NCBI RefSeq assembly: GCF_029873635.1
Contig: NC_080423.1
Location: 102,858,991 to 102,922,990 of the forward strand
DNA length: 64,000 nt
Source: Malania oleifera
Lineage: Eukaryota > Streptophyta > Magnoliopsida > Santalales > Ximeniaceae
Direction of reading: 5' to 3'
The position numbers were made by a program, and so were the translations under genes. Shown here piece by piece: positions 25,311-36,299 of this stretch (within the stretch, counting starts at the first letter, position 1; each line of letters opens with the position of its first letter). The notes under the pieces were generated by a model, which saw nothing but the letters and a program-made list of their open reading frames with translations, was not told the DNA's origin and made no database searches.

Positions 25311-25682
25311 GATGCTGAGGTGACGGGTCGGACCTAGGTCGTGGACCAGTTCTCGGGTTAACCTGGTCTGACTCTGTATCCAAGTCGGGTTAGGTTCCCT
25401 CCAGGTTGGATTGAGGCTATCAGGGTGAAGAAGACGCGTGAAGCGCATGATGGAGCTGGTCACCAGCATGTGACCAACGCGTGTCAAAGCATCCTGCTCC
25501 GGCAAGGCACGTGAGGCTTCGTCTGGACTCTGTTCGAGCTCAGGTCTGCACGGTTCTCTTCATCTCGGCGAGTTGAATGTGATGGTGGCCTCAAAACATA
25601 GTTTTGATTCATTAGACAGAGCCCTGATTTCGGGATCACTTTCGATTTGGCTTTTTTATTCCAACTGGGCTCTGATACCACA

Positions 25683-26090
25683 TGTTAGGAGCTTGTGAGC
25701 ATCTAGAAAAATGTGACATTAGAAATTTAACGTGGTTCGGTCAATATCGACCTACGTCCACGGAGCACACACCAAATATTCACTATTTCGCCAAAAATTA
25801 CAATTCTCACACTCTCTCTCTCCCTTTCTTCCTCCTCTTTCTCTTCTCTACTCTCTAACTCTTTGAGCTTCTCACTTGTATCTATTACATTTCTCAGCCC
25901 TCTATTTATAGAGCTGAAATTTAAAACACAATTAATATATTAAATTACAAAATTGGGAGTTTCATCCATCAAGATAAAATCTAAATGAATGGAGAAATAA
26001 ATGGATCGCGTTTCCAACTCAGCTCCATAAATGGACCGCGTTTCCAACTCAGCTCCAGCTCGTGGCTGTCTCTTAGCTCCAACTACAACA
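25683..26090 (-). repeat. 5' LTR of Copia B with PBS
   Basis: The LTR is 408 bp, same ends as 6613..7084, with two rather than four copies of the 30-bp unit. Next to it the minus strand reads TGGTATCAGAGCCC (25680..25667), a standard initiator-Met primer-binding site. Confidence 0.92.
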
Positions 26091-26380
26091 ATATAATCCA
26101 ACACATTAAAGGGACAAGTGGATTATCATTGGAGAATGACACACCAACAATATTGTACGAGGATAATGCAACATGTATTGCACAAATCAAATGTGGGTAC
26201 ATAAAAGTTGATAGAGCTACATATTTCACCAAATTTCTTTTACACTCATGAACTTTTGAAGAAAGAAGATGTTGACATTTGCAAAATCCGTTCAAGTGAC
26301 AACTTGACAGATCTATTCACAAAAGCATTGTCAACTTTAATTTTCAAGATGCATGTACATAACATTGGAATGCGATAACT
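26091..26380 (+). pseudogene. Copia A RNase H, 3' part, continuing from 6612
   Basis: The text resumes with IIQHIKGTSGL, then ILYEDNATCIAQIK, which is the usual Copia RNase H continuation after the CVWLRT motif found at 6585..6610. Joining the two sides restores the original reading. The 5-bp sequences flanking Copia B are CTATA (6608..6612) and ATATA (26091..26095). The remainder is full of stops. A purine-rich tract ending at 26527 (AATGGGAAG) sits next to the 3' LTR and is probably the polypurine tract. Confidence 0.85.
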
Positions 26381-26527
26381 TAAGAACATTTCTTAATTGA
26401 TTGTATTTTTTAAGGGAAGTATGAATATTATACTCTTTTTCCTTCATTAAGGTTTTGTCCTATAGGGTTTTCCTTAGTGAAAGTTTGAACGAGACATATT
26501 CATAATGTATAGTCATCCAATGGGAAG

Positions 26528-26698
26528 TGTTGTAAAACATGTATATTTATGTGGATGACTATCTAGATAATTGGTTACAACCTTTGGTATGCTCACATAA
26601 TAGTTCATTATGTGGTTAACCTTTATAGTTCCTGAAGAACTAGATTGTTGAATTTCTATAACTCCAAATTTTTATTTTTCCTCTTTTATTTCATTTAC
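26528..26698 (+). repeat. 3' LTR of Copia A
   Basis: It begins TGTTGTAAAACATGTATATT like the 5' LTR. It shares the block near its end around TAGATTGTTGAATTTCTATA and the following T-rich tail. It is about 40 bp shorter than the 5' copy, and its exact right edge (26698) is uncertain. Confidence 0.72.
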
Positions 26699-28879
26699 AA
26701 TAAATTCGAGTTTATTAATTTATTAAAGAATGTATAAAATGTAAATTTGTATAATTAGTTAACGAATTATCGTTAATAAATATATCATTAACAAATGTAT
26801 AATATTTTTTTATTAAAATTTTTTAGTATTTCAACACATGAGTTAGAATTTATAAAAAGGTACTTATCTTTTATTCTCTATTTACTATTTCAATAAATAT
26901 GAGTTAGAATTTTTAAAAAGTAACACTTATTTTGTCTATTTATTATGTTTAACATTTTTAAAAATATAAATTACAAATACAAAAAAAAAAATAGCATTTA
27001 TGATTCAAATGAATAACTAATTAGATATCTAACTCGAATTGGTTTAACAAATTAAATAATTGGGTTGAGTTTGAATTGACCAGATTATAAATATGCTACT
27101 ATGCCACAAATCCAGATTGATCTATTTTGCCACCTTCATGATTATCTAAAAGATTTTTAGATTTTGTTTGGAATGCACCGGCTCTTTTGTTTGACTATAA
27201 TTATTTATAGAATTTCTTACGCCACAATGGGAACATTTGCTTAAATTTAAAAGTTTCATTTCACTGTGTTTAAAAATAAGTTTTAATGGATAATACAATT
27301 ATATTTCGACATATAATTCAAATATTTAAGAAACATAATAAAAAATAATATATAATTTATGTTTATGCTGGTAATAATATTATTAACATATATATTATTG
27401 CTTGAATTAAAATGTTAATATTTATTAAAATAAAATTATTAATAATTATTCATCTATCATTAATTTATGTTAATAAATTTGATAAAATCATATAATCTTT
27501 CTTTGTGATTTAACTAAAATTAATAGCAAGTCCCCCATGGTTTTCTTTATGATTCTCAAAATTATAACACTAAATATTAAGCAATGCAAAATCAAATACA
27601 TATAATTAATTAAAATGGATAGCAAGATTTATTTGTCGAAAGCAGTATTAATATTCGACAAGACTAAAAAATAATCCTTAAGTATGTTGATAACTATTTA
27701 GATTTTATGTATTTAATTATGTGATTAATTACTTAATTACATAATTATGTAATTGTATGTAAGTGCGAAATTTTATGGGTGCAATTGCGGTGAGTCGTTT
27801 ATACTTAATTTATGCATAAAAATTACTCTCCACTATTAAAAGAATTGTGACGTATAATTTATACAAAATTGTGATGTATAGCTCTCGAAAAGTTTTTTTT
27901 TTTAGAAAAAAAATATTATCATTAAGGGATTTTTTGTCCACAAAATATCACTTGTATTTCCATCAAGAAAATTAATGACGTTATAATTTTTCATAATTTT
28001 AAAAATCACAAGAGAGTTTAGTAATCATAATAAGAACCATAAAATGATTATTTATTTTTTTATTAAATCAACGGGTGGGATTTATATAATTTTTGTTTCT
28101 AAATTTATGTTATTAATGTACAAATAACATATTTGAAATTCATATGGATGGCATAAGACACATAAATTTTTTAATATATTATTCATTAAACTTCTGATAC
28201 TTTTATTATGTAAATGACGAGCTCACGAACCTTTACCGAACCGAGCTATCGAAATGCTCACTAATAGTTTTGGTCCTTTTAAAACCTCTCATTCTGAGAG
28301 ACGAGAGTTTTGTTAGGTAAACAGGTAAAAAAGACTCTTACTAATATTGTTTTAAAGTTTTTTTTATCCCATTAAGATTGCGTATTGGCGTTCAACATTA
28401 GTATTATCATTGAATTAAAGTTATAGAGTTTGAGTTAAATAATATTATATATAAATATTACCAAATTTTAAATCTTTCAATTGTAATGCCATTTACATTT
28501 AATTAATATATATTAAATAATTACATTTATGTGTATATGCATTAACATATATAATGCATGTGTATATTACCATATATTTAATGTATATTTTATAATTTTA
28601 AATATTTATTAGTATAAACGAGTTGATTTGATTTATCAGTTAAAAAAAGTATAAGTGAAGTGTCAACCAAAAAGAAAAATTGAAAATTATATCAAAGCAA
28701 TGATTTCATTGAATTAACTATATTAAATTAATTAAAATTTTTAATTAATTTGGGCAATTATGTTTTATTGCCTATTTTTTGAAGGAAAAAAAAATAAAAG
28801 CTGTTAATAAATGTATATGTAATTAATAAGTATAAGAAAAATGTAACTAGACATATGCAACTAGGTGAGACTATGCAAT
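26699..28879. other. AT-rich spacer, no gene seen
   Basis: Very AT-rich sequence with many short T and A runs and AATTAATTAA-like stretches. I see no open frame of note, no LTR ends, no tRNA or rRNA pattern and no long inverted repeat. Confidence 0.6.
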
Positions 28880-29768
28880 AAATGAAAATTGAGAAAATTG
28901 AGTGAGGCTACATAAATGAAAATGACAAAATATACAAACTTCTTTTGAGATTTCAAAATTTTTGAAGCCTTTAAATTTGATTTCGGAACACTTATATCAC
29001 TGAAAATACTTGTTTTTTATTAAATAAGAAGAGTTCAATGTTTTTTAGCAAATATTTGGAAAGGTTTAAGAAAATTTTAAAAACTTAGTAGAGATAATTG
29101 ATTTTTTTTGAAACTTTAGGAAATGTGTGCGTTTTTTTTGTCAAATTTGAAGAGAAATCAATTATTCTATAGTCAAAAATCATGTGATGATACACTGTTT
29201 CATAATCATATGCCACATGCAACTACACGAAAAATATTATTGTGTTCACATATTGTGTGAGATTACGAGACAAATATTGTCGCATTTTAAATCTTTCAAT
29301 TGTAACGTCATTTTTTAAATTTATCCCTATTGTTAGGATCTTATTATTTTCCCCATTTTTCACAAACCAAACAAAACACACACACACACACAAAACACTA
29401 ACTTACCTTGAGATTTGACAAAAAGATAATAACTCTTCTAAGGTTTCAAAAATTTCAGGGTCTTCCCTGAGGTTGTAAAAAATACACAAATTTCTCCTTT
29501 CTATTTTATAAAAATGTAAATATTTTAAGGAAGATTTGTGTTTTTTTGACAAACCTCGAGAGAGGTATATTGCATTTTTGAAACTTCAGGTGATGTTTGT
29601 GATATTTTTTAAAATCTTAGAAAATATCTTTATTTTTTTATCAAATCTTATGAAGGTAAGTATCCTTTTATTAGAAAAAAAAGCATAGTATGTTCTTGGG
29701 GCCTTCCCAAACTACTAAACTCTATTGCCGCCAATGACATCCACTAGAAAGAACTACTCAATTGTGAG
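28880..29768. repeat. Upstream unit of a diverged tandem duplication
   Basis: Parts of this block recur in order in 29790..30290. Shared pieces are a TTTTTTATTAAATAAGA stretch followed by a TTCAAT block, ATGTGATGATACACT, a TTTTAAATCTTTCAATTGTAA stretch, and a final block CCCAAACTACTAAACT followed by CCAATGACATCCAC. About 300 bp (29340..29690, including a short CA repeat) appear only in this unit. The second unit leads into the F-box gene. Confidence 0.7.
29697..29768 (+). pseudogene. Dead duplicate of the F-box gene start
   Basis: This segment matches 30205..30288, covering the leader and first codons of the F-box gene. The block CCAATGACATCCAC is identical in both. The base triplet matching the start codon is ATT instead of ATG (29724..29726), and the sixth codon, GAG in the gene, is TAG here. 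After about 15 codons the similarity stops. It is a 5' fragment of a gene copy that cannot be translated. Confidence 0.75.
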
Positions 29769-29789
29769 ACTAAAGGTTAAACCACGTAG

Positions 29790-30290
29790 AACTACATGAT
29801 AAATAAAAAGAAAAAAAACACAAATTTCTCATAAGATTTCAAAGATCTTACAAATTTTTTTGATATTTGATTTTTGAAATACTTATACTCTCGAAAGACT
29901 TTATTTTTTATTAAATAAGAGATGTTCAATTTCTTTTCAATAAAATCAAGGGAGACTTATAAAAATTTTGTGATTATTGAGGATTTTTGAAATATCTGCA
30001 TTTAAAAATTATGTGATGCTACACTATAATTATAATCACATATCTTATCACTACCAAAAATATTACTATCAAAAGAAATATTTCCATATTTTAAATCTTT
30101 TATTATAATGCCAATTTTGGAATTTATCTTAGTCGGTTGTTGGACCTTTTCATTGACCTAATTTCCATGAACCCAAAAAAAAAAAAAAAATTTGGTACGG
30201 CCACATGGGGCCTGCCCAAACTACTAAACTGCGTTGAATGATCACCAATGGCGGCCAATGACATCCACGAGGAGGAACTGCTCATCGAAA
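29790..30290. repeat. Downstream unit of the tandem duplication, F-box gene promoter
   Basis: Same order of shared blocks as 28880..29768, ending in the F-box start. It therefore contains the proximal promoter of the intact gene. A poly(A) run of 18 bases at 30174..30191 is specific to this unit. I see no clear TATA box close to the start codon. Confidence 0.65.
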
Positions 30291-31330
30291 TCCTCTCGAG
30301 GTTGCCGGTGAAGTCGCTTGTGCGATTCAATAGCGTCTGCAGATCATGGAAAACCCTCATCCAATCCCCCTCTTTCGTCTCCGCTCATCTCAGTCGATCC
30401 AACGTGAACGCCGATCCGCCCCTTCTCGTCCACTTCTACTCTCCTCATGCTATCTCCTTGCTCTGCAATCGAACCCTCGTTCGGCTGGAGAATCTGGAGT
30501 TGCCCCCTATCAGGAAGGACTCGTCTCTGAAGATTTTGGGTCCCTCCAATGGCATCTACTGCTTTTACCACTGTGACGCAGGGGAAATTGTTCTGTGGAA
30601 CCCTTCTATGCACGAATCCAGGTTCATCCAGCGGTTCAAACGCCCGCGCGAGGACCTTTGGACGACTGAGCGGGGCACCGTTGGTTTTGGATACGATCCC
30701 AAAAGCCAGGACTACAAGGTCGTCAGGGTGATTCCTAAAAATGAAGAGAGAGGTAGCTATAGGGCTGAAGTTTACTCTTTGCGTTCAGATTCATGGAAAA
30801 GAATTGAGACGCATTTGCCTCGAATGTATTTGTGTTCAACAATCCACACTTGCCTGAAAGGGGTATGTTACTGGCTGCCTCTCTACATTGCTGACATTGT
30901 GGTCTCGTTCGACCTGAACCGCGAGGTGTTTCGGGTGATCCGGTCGCCGGAATATGAGAATGCTAATTTCTTGCGACATGAAATTTGCCGGGACTATGTG
31001 AATTTGGCCAGCAATGAAGATTTATCTTTGATGATTTGTCCTTATGATGGGAAATCAATGACAGTTGATATATGGACAAGGACTGAACCGGGTGGCTTAG
31101 AGACTTGGACTAAAAGGTTTTCATTTGGACCCATTGTCCAGAAATGTATGCCTTTGGGATTTTGGAAGGATGATGAGATTCTTATTGAAGCAAAAAAAGG
31201 AGAAATGATCTCCTACAACCTTAATACGCAAAAGGCAAAGGTTCTTCGATATCTTCGAGTTTCTGTTCGGCTGCTTACTTATTACACAGAGAGTCTTGTT
31301 TCCATCAAAGGAGATGCTCAAAGTGCTTGA
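30248..31330 (+). CDS. F-box protein with F-box-associated (FBA) domain
   Basis: This is an intact 360-codon, intronless gene. An F-box of about 40 residues lies at 7-47 (LLIEILSRLPVKSLVRFNSV, then CRSWKTLI), the part that binds the SKP1-type adaptor in SCF ubiquitin ligases. Residues about 95-330 show the F-box-associated pattern: GIYCFYH, IVLWNPS, VGFGYDPKSQDYKVVRV, YSLRSDSWK, GVCYWLP and VVSFDLNREVF. This part is expected to choose the substrate. Size and layout match the CPR1/CPR30-like and F-box/kelch-repeat-annotated plant proteins of about 360-410 residues; the substrate is unknown. The start ATG at 30248 sits in the plant-like context CCAATGGCG. The codon-rich, GC-richer sequence stands out from its surroundings. 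A broken 5' copy lies 500 bp upstream. Confidence 0.93.
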   Translation: MAANDIHEEELLIEILSRLPVKSLVRFNSVCRSWKTLIQSPSFVSAHLSRSNVNADPPLLVHFYSPHAISLLCNRTLVRLENLELPPIRKDSSLKILGPSNGIYCFYHCDAGEIVLWNPSMHESRFIQRFKRPREDLWTTERGTVGFGYDPKSQDYKVVRVIPKNEERGSYRAEVYSLRSDSWKRIETHLPRMYLCSTIHTCLKGVCYWLPLYIADIVVSFDLNREVFRVIRSPEYENANFLRHEICRDYVNLASNEDLSLMICPYDGKSMTVDIWTRTEPGGLETWTKRFSFGPIVQKCMPLGFWKDDEILIEAKKGEMISYNLNTQKAKVLRYLRVSVRLLTYYTESLVSIKGDAQSA

Positions 31331-31650
31331 CAATTGACTAGGATGCCATATGTATCTGGCGCATATACATTCAAACTTTTTTCTTGAGCTAAAACTTGTT
31401 TCTATGTTGTTTTAGGCAAGTGTTGTTTTAGGCAAGTGTTGTTTAGGAGTCATTTGCATGCTTCCATTATCAGACTTATCTCATCATGAAACTGAATGGA
31501 TATGGCCGTTTTTTTCTCCATGCTCTAGTTTTTCTCTCCTCGGTGTTGTGGCATTACAGTGTTATCTATCTATGGGTTTTTTAGTTTGTTTTCAGTGCAT
31601 AAGCTCCTAATTTTAAATGAAGTAGTTGGGGGTTCCTAAGAATGAACTGA
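31331..31650 (+). other. 3' flank of the F-box gene
   Basis: T-rich sequence consistent with a 3' UTR and downstream spacer. It holds a short tandem duplication around TGTTTTAGGCAAGTG at 31409..31442. No further gene is seen. Confidence 0.4.
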
Positions 31651-31793
31651 GGTAGTGTTTGGAAGCATGGTTTTCAGGGCTTGGATTTGATTTTTTTTGG
31701 ATTTGGAAGAAATTCAATACAATTATATATTACATTATTATTCAAATCCATATAAATCCAAATCCAAGACTTGAAATCCATGGTCCCAACCAT
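31651..31793. mobile_element. MITE-like inverted-repeat element
   Basis: About 143 bp whose ends are imperfect inverted repeats of about 36 bp. The left arm contains GCATGG, then GGCTTGGATTTG. The right arm reads the complement, with CAAATCCAAG, then CCATGGTC. The AT-rich middle has no coding potential. Size and structure fit a hAT-type MITE. A related right arm (TTCAAATCCAAGATCTGAG) occurs near 60510. Confidence 0.65.
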
Positions 31794-34700
31794 AGGGTAA
31801 ATGAATTTGAAATAAAATATTAACTGTTGGAAGGAAAAGACGGAAAAGTAGAGCACCAGAGTTCTGCGAATGCATTGAAGGGGTTCAAAATGAATGTCTA
31901 TTGTTGGAAGAGGAAGAAGAAGAGGAAGAAAAGATAGCACATTGAATGTTGTTTTAAGATGCATAAATAAAAGATTAGATGGGCTTTGGAATGGATCACA
32001 AAACCTGTTTGCATATTTCAGATAATTTCATGTGCATCATCCTTTTCCTCTTTTTTTCTCTGTTCTTCAAATGCTTTGTTCTTATAGAAGCTATCTTCTC
32101 AATGTGTCTTCGTATCCTTTTACTTAGTTTTGTGCTTATTTTGGGGGAAAAAATTATTTTATTCTTAGGAGAATTGGCCCTTTATGCACCCCTTTCCCAA
32201 TTGCCACAAGCCAAGCTTGTTTAGGGCCTCATTTTGGCTTGTCTTGTGTTCATTCAACTTGTAACCATCATGTAAATAGTAGTGTAGGATTTAATTTTGA
32301 GTTGAGTAGCGTTTTGGTAAATATGTGTAGTATATAACTCATGCAAAGTAATGTTTCTTTGTTTTAGAGTGAGAATAGCCTAGAAAGCTCTTTAAGAGAG
32401 TGAATTTTCCTAACTAAACACATTTTGTCTATGAAGGCAAGTGAATTAAACCACCTTGTTCTCCTTCATATGATTTAGCTTATTGTTTGTTGTGTACTTT
32501 GTCTCTGATGCTTGTGAGAATGTGTTCATGAGACGGATCCTTGGTTAGTTTGACTTGTTAAATCTTGCATGCTATAACTAGAACCACACGATCCTCGCAT
32601 GGTGTGAAGAATTCAACTGGTGATAGTTTGTGGGTGTTTGTTTGCACTGAATGGGCTCTAACTAGAGCCGGTTCATTGAATGACTTTTAAATTAAGAGAC
32701 CAATAATGTTTGGCTTGACATCTAAATGTCCTTTTAATCCCTATGTTTCAATCAACCCTCATTTCATTGCTAAAAGACATTCAAAGGCATTTCCTCATAC
32801 TATCACAACTATCTAATCCAAAATCTTTGTCCACCTCTTCCTCTCCGCCATACCCGTACTCTCACAACCACCACAGCATGCTGCCTCCCACAATGACCAC
32901 CATGCCAACCACTCATCTCTACGCCACATCCTATCATAAACATCATCAGATCTGGAGTAGGCAAGACCACCGCCAGCCACCGGTGTGTATTCGGTTATAG
33001 TCAGTTCAGTTCTAGCCAAAACTGATGACTGAACCGAACTCATTTTCAAGAACTGCAAACTGATACTGAACCAAAAACAGATGGTTATTCGGTTCATAGG
33101 AAAATCGTATTTCTACAGTTCAACTCAGTTTACTTACTGAATTTAAACACTAAACCAAATGACTAAAACACTTGACCCACCACTGTTTAGTGAGAAGTGG
33201 GTAAAAGGCTCATTAACAAGCCCCTTTCAGAGAGAATTAGCCAGTTGGAGCCTACAATGGGAGCATGCATAAAAGGAGAGGGGCTCTTGTGTATTTACAA
33301 GGTAGATAGGACTACCCCCATCTATCATGGAGCTGATGTGGGACAAATTCGCTCACAAGGTGTTGCCCACTTGCTCTTGCACGGTTGCATGATTGCATAT
33401 ACTTGCGCATGCTGTCGACTGTGGAAGCAATTCCTGTTGTCCCACATTGTTTGGGAGAAGGGAATGCACCAATTTATTTTTGCATAAATTGACCCCATCA
33501 CCAGAAAAGCCAGCATCGGACTGTTTATTTGAATGCCTGTTATCATGTTCAATTGTTCATGAATACATTCAAAAATCCTATGGATGGAGGACTTCTATTA
33601 ATATTTGATTTTTTGGGACACTTTTGCAAAATACAAGTAGAGGTTTCTATCCAAATCTTGAGAGAGGTTTGTGAATTTTCAAAATCTTAGAAGAGGTTCT
33701 CGAATTTGAGGTCTATATCTTTTACTAAAATAATTTTCTTTTCAAAATAATTTTAACAAATAAATCGTAGAGATAATACGTAAAATGTAAAGAAATGGAA
33801 TATGTTTCGGTTATTTGGTTTTTTTGATTCTGTATATTTCCGAAAATAGAACTGCAATTGAAAACTGATTTTGAAACACATGGAAATAAAAATTGATCCA
33901 AAATGTAAAATGGTTTAGTTTCGGTTTGATTTTCAATTTTTTTGGTAATTTTTGTACGCCCCACTGGCTACCCATTGTCTCCTACCGACTGTATGTGGAG
34001 GAGAAGAACTAGAAGATGTCGTTGAAGAAAAAGGAGGATCGTCAAATTTGGTCTTCGATTTCTCCTCTGATCTAGAGTGGGGAATGGATACATGATGGCC
34101 ATCATCTCGATCTTGCTACACCGCCGCCAGCCTTTGCCCCTCCCATCACAAGAAATGAAATATATATATATTTTATTGTTTTGATGAGCTGATACTTGGG
34201 GAGATGGTTGATACACCAAATTTGGTGCAATTCCAAGATCTTCTTTTTTTGGATTAAATAAACCTGAACATTGGCCACTCGAGGGATGAGTCCCACATCC
34301 AGATATGGGACTCACCTAGCCTTTCTTTTGGGTTCATTGGAATTTCACTAAGTCAATCTCGGTTACATAACAAGATATACCTTATCTCTCTAATTGTATC
34401 ATTTCTCCCTTCTCTTAGACCCTATTTAGAACCTAGAAAATATTTTTTTAAAAGAAAAGAAAATATCAAGAAATTCATATTTTTATTCTTGGTTATAAAG
34501 AAAACGAGAAAAATTTTTTAACAATACCAAATTTATAAACAAAATTTTAATTTTACATATAGTTAATATTTTTTTTCTAATTTTTAGTCATACTAAAACA
34601 ATTTTTTTTATTTTTTATAGTATTTAATAAATAAGAAAAATAAAAAAAAGGGTTTCCTCCTTCCCCCCCCTACCTTTTTAAGTAAAATCTTTGATTAAAT

Positions 34701-35020
34701 CTCTAGATTTGAATTCGATATTTCTTAGCCTCTAATTATTCGAATGTGTTTTGCACTGGGGGCAATCATAAGTAACAAAATTTTTTAATTGATTTTATAA
34801 TTTTGGAATTTTGAAGGAGATTAAATTTTCTTGTCTTTTTCTTTTTTATAGTTTAAAATAAAAATTTGCGCATTCCACACTTAATACTTAATTTTGTCAA
34901 ATGCCCCATTAATATCAGAGTTTAGTATAGTGCTTGGTGATCTGACTGTATGTTGCTTAAAGCATTCGTGGAGAAAATATGCCTCCTAGGTATAAGTGCA
35001 TTTATACAAAGAGACTCGAT
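31794..35020. other. Spacer, no supported gene
   Basis: AT-rich sequence without a convincing gene. Two blocks at 32985..33180 and 33785..33965 share CGGTT/AACCGAA-rich text and may be the two ends of one decayed DNA element, with unrelated sequence between. A 33435-region block (GTCCCACATTGTTTGGGAG) resembles ends of plant retroelements. None of these is firm enough for its own call. Confidence 0.45.
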
Positions 35021-36299
35021 TTGCTCAAGTCCTAAGTCAAGAATGTCTACTTGGTGGACCTAGAGATGGCCCCACTTGTGATTATACTTCGTTATCTTTT
35101 AAGGATCTTAAAAGCAATTGCAAGGTTTGATTCTTGATTTAACAGGAGACACTTTGCTATAATGCAAGCTAAGATGAGAGAGCTAACCACAAAGAGTGGA
35201 GAGCCACTAATGTTCCACGCAATGGATGAGCATATAATGCCCACGAGCATAAGTTCTGGTGGTAAGGAGATTCATCAGATGGTCTTAAACAAAGATAAAG
35301 TTTGAGGTTCAAACCTTATCGCCTGCAGCGCACATCCGCAATTTACCTCCTACGTGTTAACTGAGGGCACGATTGGCATAGGGGTGGGATTAGTCTGACG
35401 CGTAAACCCAATACACCCGGCTTATCAAAAAATAAAAATAAAAATGGATGAGCATATAGAGGAAAGAGCCCTAAATCCTACATTTTTAGAAAGAATTACT
35501 ACCTAGAGAAAGCCTCCAAGAGAATTTGCACTTCAACATGGGAGATTTGGTGCTCGTCAAGCCCCATCTAATTAGTTTCTTTGGCATTATGATAGAAGAT
35601 AACATAATAAATATATGAAGGACTAGAGACTCTAGGCCAAAAGGCCTCTTATAAGGTTGATCCTTTGGCTTGGATGAAAGTGCTACCTCCAAAAGCCATT
35701 CTACGTTGCACTAAAGAACCAACCAGCACTCCTGCAGTCAATCAACCATAGCACCATGATCAAGCAACACATAGAAAGAAGTTGAAGAGATTCCTTGCAA
35801 CCGCATAGGATGCATGGATTCTAAGGTCGAGGTCTGAGTTTAAAACTATGATATTTAATTTTAGCCAACCTTATAGTCAATTTGTTCTAGTTGAAATAAG
35901 CTGCTTTGATCATGATGTGGTACCAAATCATCACTAAAGAGTGATAAGTTTCCAAGAATGCAGTTTTCCTCCTCTAAATTTGAGCACAAGTGTTTAAGCT
36001 CGTTCAGTTTCTATTGAACATTGTTCTTTTTGGTGTTTACCCCTGTGGCCACTATTTTTAAGCTTTTGGAGTTGTACTTTCTGGCTTCTGATTGAAGGTT
36101 CAATTAGATAAATAAGGGTTGAAGACCATGCACAATAATACTCATAGATAGAACAATTGTGTGGTAGTAATAATTTTCACAAAGAAAGCAATTGAGGCTA
36201 CTCTAGGCAAATTTGCAACATGTATTAGAAACAACCAAATTAACACCCCTGCTTGTTTTGCAAGGGGGAGAAAAGAATGACAGATAACTAATTTTTGAA
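35021..36299. other. Decayed coding-like sequence hosting a SINE
   Basis: Apart from the SINE there are short stretches that look like broken coding text on the plus strand, around 35155..35225 continuing at 35459..35560, and near 35520..35760. I do not recognise the family with confidence; a retroelement remnant is possible. The rest is AT-rich spacer. Confidence 0.4.
35237..35442 (+). mobile_element. tRNA-type SINE with perfect 16-bp target duplication
   Basis: The body is about 206 bp and ends in an A-rich tail (AAAAAATAAAAATAAAA type). It is flanked by identical 16-mers AATGGATGAGCATATA at 35221..35236 and 35443..35458. Internally GAGGTTCAAACC fits a Pol III B box, and a GGTGGTAAGG stretch about 50 bp upstream may be the A box. 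Tail, long direct repeats and internal promoter together define a SINE moved by LINE machinery. Confidence 0.88.

Larger units (their letters stand above)
6613..26090 (-). mobile_element. Copia B, Tnt1/Tork-like, internally deleted
   Basis: The two LTRs are 6613..7084 and 25683..26090. On the minus strand the order is 5' LTR, PBS, leader, gag, protease, pre-integrase, then a jump to the N-terminal RT region, a second jump to the polyprotein C-terminus, PPT and 3' LTR. The integrase core and most of RT and RNase H are missing. Net of Gypsy C it is about 3.6 kb, so it could only have moved using proteins from a relative. It sits in the RNase H of Copia A with target duplication CTATA/ATATA (one mismatch). 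Confidence 0.9.
1796..26698 (+). mobile_element. Copia A, outermost LTR retrotransposon, heavily decayed
   Basis: The two ends start with the same TGTTGTAAAACATGTATAT block (1796 and 26528), and the interior reads gag, zinc knuckle, protease, integrase, RT, RNase H in Copia order. Without the 19.5-kb Copia B insertion the element is about 5.4 kb, normal for Ty1/Copia. Every coding domain carries stops or frameshifts, so it is dead. No convincing 5-bp target duplication is visible (AATCC on the left, AATAA-like on the right). It lies head to head with the USB1-like gene and transcribes away from it. Confidence 0.88.

Noticed and set aside
30344..30613. Minus-strand and alternative-frame open frames inside the F-box gene
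   Set aside because: They are shadows of the GC-richer F-box coding frame and show no family signature.
33197..33487. A 96-codon open frame as a gene
   Set aside because: No recognisable motif, and overlapping open frames on the other strand; the surrounding text looks like decayed repeat.
32985..33965. A single CGGTT-rich DNA transposon
   Set aside because: The two CGGTT/AACCGAA-rich blocks are not clean inverted copies of each other and no target duplication is visible.
35237..35442. A tRNA gene or pseudogene
   Set aside because: A B box is present but there is no cloverleaf or anticodon stem. The A-rich tail and long direct repeats indicate a SINE.
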